From the NCBI RefSeq assembly GCF_001522865.1, contig NZ_LOWB01000116.1:434001-498000 (forward strand): a stretch of 64,000 nt of DNA, read 5' to 3'. Positions 63,201 to 64,000 of this stretch are shown here, piece by piece (the first letter of the stretch is position 1; each line of letters opens with the position of its first letter). A model generated the notes under the pieces. The model had not been told where the DNA came from. It did no database searches and saw nothing but the letters and a program-made list of their open reading frames with translations. This DNA is from Burkholderia sp. TSV86. Lineage in GTDB: Bacteria > Pseudomonadota > Gammaproteobacteria > Burkholderiales > Burkholderiaceae. Position numbers and translations under genes: made by a program.

Positions 63201-64000
63201 GCGCGCAGGATGACGCGATCACCGCTGCGATCCGCCGGCTCGAAGCGCTCGGCCGCGCGCCCGTCTATATCCAGGCCGATGCGGCCGATGCGCGGCAATT
63301 GGCGCGCGCCTGCGACGAGATCCGTGCGCGCTTTGCACACGTGCATGGCGTCGTACATGCGGCGATGCTGCACGAGAACCAGCCGCTGCACCGGCAAAAC
63401 GCGGACGCGTTCGAGCGGAATTTGTCGGCGAAGGTGACGGTCGCGTTGAATCTCGTCGAGGCATTCGATTTCGGCGCGCTCGATTTTCTGCTGTTCTTCT
63501 CGTCGGTCAACGAGTTTTATCTGAATCCGAACTGCGCGGCGTATGCGGCGGGCGGCACCTTCATTGCGTCGTTCGCGGATCAATTGAACCAGCGCGGCGC
63601 GGGGCGGGCGAAGGTGATCCACTGGGGGCATTGGGAGACGCCGCGGCTGCGCGACGACGCCCACGGCGCGCGGCGGCACTTGGCGCGTGCGGGATTCGGC
63701 ACGCTCGAGCCGGCCAACGGCATGGCGTTGCTCGATATGCTGCTCGCGCAGCCGTTCGAGCGGCTTGCGGCGTTCAGCATCGTCCACGCGGGCGGCGCCG
63801 CGCCGCTGCATTTCAGCGACATGGCGTTGCACGCGAAGGCGCCGGCGGCCGTGCCGGTGCACGACGCGCCGCAGCCGGCCGGGCTGGCGCAAGCCCAGGA
63901 CATGATCGATGTGATCTACGGCCGGGTGGACGACATCGCGCCGCTGCTTTGCGCGCTGCTGTGGCGGCAGATCGCCGCGTTCGCCGCCGATGCCGGCTTG
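57227..64000 (+). CDS. NRPS/trans-AT PKS hybrid: C-A(Gly)-PCP-KS-KR, then off the window
   Basis: 2258 residues visible, 3' end missing. The ATG at 57227 overlaps the PKS stop (ATGA). Condensation domain about 25-450 with HHIVFDG (162-168). Adenylation domain about 490-990: YTSGSTGTPKG from 645, FSFDIAALELF, NLYGPTETTIW, and the A10 Lys974. By hand alignment the specificity residues read D-I-L-Q-L-G-L-I-W, the glycine pattern. PCP Ser1034 in FGGDSV. KS4 from about 1124 (Cys1292 in SNCSSSL, ETHGTGTALGDP, SNIGHTDTVAG). A ketoreductase follows with GGAGAIG near 1970 and FFSSVNEFY then AAYAAGGTF. No AT is present. The last visible residues (LLCALLWRQIAAFA) look like the start of a C-methyltransferase domain. 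The chain from the previous protein is presumably joined to glycine and then extended. Confidence 0.92.
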   Translation, partial: MNAVDTHAQLAAAYRAGEISTDELKRALRAFAPIPLSVGQKGLWALHKTWPDIGAYVIPLALRCERPLDVAALERAYRHTLASHPLLTARLIDVQGEPALQPRSPEGFGLRVHDAGAAGDEEMVERLRALAKRPLPLEGDALIDAEIHRVGDACWYALIRVHHIVFDGTSAVLVLNDLFDAYLNLLRGAPPRAVAPAAPFREFVDWQRAMLDGPQGERHLDHWRGALDGAPAPLALPTDQPRGEHASFDGRSLRVAVPPALHARVAAFCDAHDVSRAVLYLGVFNGLLSRYAQRADIVVGMPALGRPDARFESCVGYFVNMLPIRSRNVQDVPALDYLRDLRETLFDALEHADYPFPALLEALKVPRDGRQRPLFDVAFAYQNFAHGHWLEQIERDYAAPLGVRMIDDIRQEGEYELELEVIERAGGATLNLKYAGELYDRARAGRIIAHFLRLLDGVLAHPARPLADHDILTDGERALIERCNATARPIPRIAHFVEWIAGQAAHAPRKIAVRHGDVALDYATLMRDATALGNYLRARGIGPGAKVAICVERSPDLLRATLGVALSGAAYVPLDPRYPAQRQRYMLDDSGAALLLTQAAIERDWLPGCPTLFVDRERERIAAYADSVVPERAALDEGALAYLIYTSGSTGTPKGVMVTHRALNNFLSAMGELLDVRAGDTMLALTTFSFDIAALELFLPLVRGAECVLCDTDVAADAERLKTFVETVRPSAMQATPTTWQMLFQVGWHPSPALKVLCGGEALPPALLERFAASGARCWNLYGPTETTIWSSAKRLDGASRVTIGAPIANTRLYVLNAHRRMQPPGTPGELAIAGAGLAAGYHRLPAQTDEKFVDDPFHPGERMFLTGDLAVRDGDGDLRCLGRRDHQIKLRGHRIDVEEIEACLIRQGTLDAAAVVLHEAPSRPPCLVAYVVPRADDVSSAALKAELGLRLPAYMVPQRIVFDTRLPTTANGKIDRRALIERPLQPAADDAAPAPAPAHGGAGAALVRAAWEAVLGYPIDDDAAGFFDFGGDSVSAVQVAQWLGERVGRKIEVTLLFRHPTIARLGAVLDEMGATVRATQTERADADGGAVAAARVAGDARPGPAARAPGAPASGPARSRSVAVIGISCEFAESSDVDAFWANLCNGRACVTRWSDAELEALGVPQATRRDPRFVPAKAVIEHRGAFDAAFFGLSPRDAGFMSPAFRHLLMHAWRAFEDAGQVPSDAPRTAVYMSAGQGASGGADAARGAYWIEEADEYVRWLMAQGGSIPTMISHKLGLTGPSVFVQSNCSSSLVALQAGLESIRSGAADYALVGAANVFAAPMAGYLHQPGLNFSSNGQCRAFDDAADGMVGGEGVAVLLLKRAELALADGDAIYAWLDEVQVNNDGALKAGFFAPSAAGQAEVIRGTLARAGVAPADVGYVETHGTGTALGDPIEFAALSDAFGALARDGERCGIGSVKSNIGHTDTVAGLAGAIKAILSLRHGVIPPTLHVDAPAKRLDLEHSPFALVERARAWPSRDGKPRYAAVSSFGVGGTNAHALFGSADDAPSTSPCAATGEPAACVVLSAKTRDKLVAVAQRMLAFARRPGPLPDFRAAAYTLQTGRVAWTHRLAIVARDWDDARRALASFVAGDANAAVHVGDTKRSAPPAGTFDAHDDAHALARHWTAGGEVCWARGPLRPPRVHLPTYPFITARELIDMPLTARDADTASSTAAPPSRVAPVAAATRASVASNTSVAPIARGRVVAAVPCWERCAAMPAGPHDAGLTAVACAGREVPLPFMHARRVDPCEHGDAAALERLVRAHPDVDHWVWLLPDDAPGTPAEMAAQQRWGVLWGAAFLRALGGAYGSKPLKLTVVTRRAVAILAGDPVTATHAGVHGLVGTVVNEHPHWRARIVDLDDAGGADEAAARALDALPFERGGRPWARRRGDWFRPALRPVDDALVARAAPGGREGGVYVVVGGAGAIGQDWSEHMMRTHRAQLVWIGRRAQDDAITAAIRRLEALGRAPVYIQADAADARQLARACDEIRARFAHVHGVVHAAMLHENQPLHRQNADAFERNLSAKVTVALNLVEAFDFGALDFLLFFSSVNEFYLNPNCAAYAAGGTFIASFADQLNQRGAGRAKVIHWGHWETPRLRDDAHGARRHLARAGFGTLEPANGMALLDMLLAQPFERLAAFSIVHAGGAAPLHFSDMALHAKAPAAVPVHDAPQPAGLAQAQDMIDVIYGRVDDIAPLLCALLWRQIAAFAADAGL

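Overview
The window is high-GC DNA with Burkholderia-type gene content, most like the Burkholderia pseudomallei/thailandensis group and probably its second chromosome. The pointers are a DUF4148 exported protein, a czcCBA-type efflux operon joined to an IrlRS/CzcRS-like two-component pair, a FecI/FecR/TonB-receptor unit, a signal-peptide-bearing malate:quinone oxidoreductase, and a trans-AT polyketide cluster with a fatty acyl-AMP ligase. I recognised no tRNA, rRNA or CRISPR array. The species is inference.

Layout. 1-3 kb: end of a multihaem cytochrome c subunit of a membrane dehydrogenase, then mqo; both feed electrons to the respiratory chain. 3-5.5 kb: a PadR-HAAS/DUF1700-membrane protein operon read leftward, with a repeated 20-bp site upstream. 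5.5-8.2 kb: a MurA paralogue, a frameshifted GFA-domain pseudogene and a small exported protein. 8.2-9.7 kb: sparse, with two tiny candidate ORFs and a clear terminator. 9.7-16.5 kb: LysR regulator, ChaA-like antiporter, an unknown Ser/Ala-rich protein, a CPBP membrane protease, a fumarylacetoacetase-family hydrolase and an AraC regulator with an odd tail. 16.6-22 kb: Fur-box-controlled ECF sigma/anti-sigma/TonB receptor unit for a ferric siderophore plus an exported protein. 22.2-26.9 kb: four-gene sugar-type ABC importer with overlapping genes. 27-37 kb: heavy-metal region, with czcC-czcB-czcA-regulator-kinase on the minus strand, small exported proteins, a candidate small RNA, and four copies of a shared palindromic site that I propose binds the regulator. 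37.3-41.5 kb: YbaK-type deacylase, then an atypical kinase, a hot-dog thioesterase and an atypical response regulator. 41.5-42.7 kb: IS256-family remnant and an AT-rich non-coding stretch marking the edge of an acquired island. 42.8-64 kb (runs off the end): cytochrome P450, fatty acyl-AMP ligase, a 3,701-residue AT-less PKS and an NRPS/PKS.

How the biosynthetic genes probably work together (inference): the ligase activates a fatty acid. The PKS extends it by one dehydrating and one ketoreducing module, using an acyltransferase supplied in trans. An unusual third KS-ACP passes the chain to a condensation-adenylation-carrier module whose specificity residues read as glycine, and a further KS-KR module continues past the window, apparently into a C-methyltransferase. 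The P450 would tailor the product. I could not match this cluster to a known compound; it is the best candidate here for an undescribed system, and the neighbouring kinase-thioesterase-regulator trio may belong to its control.
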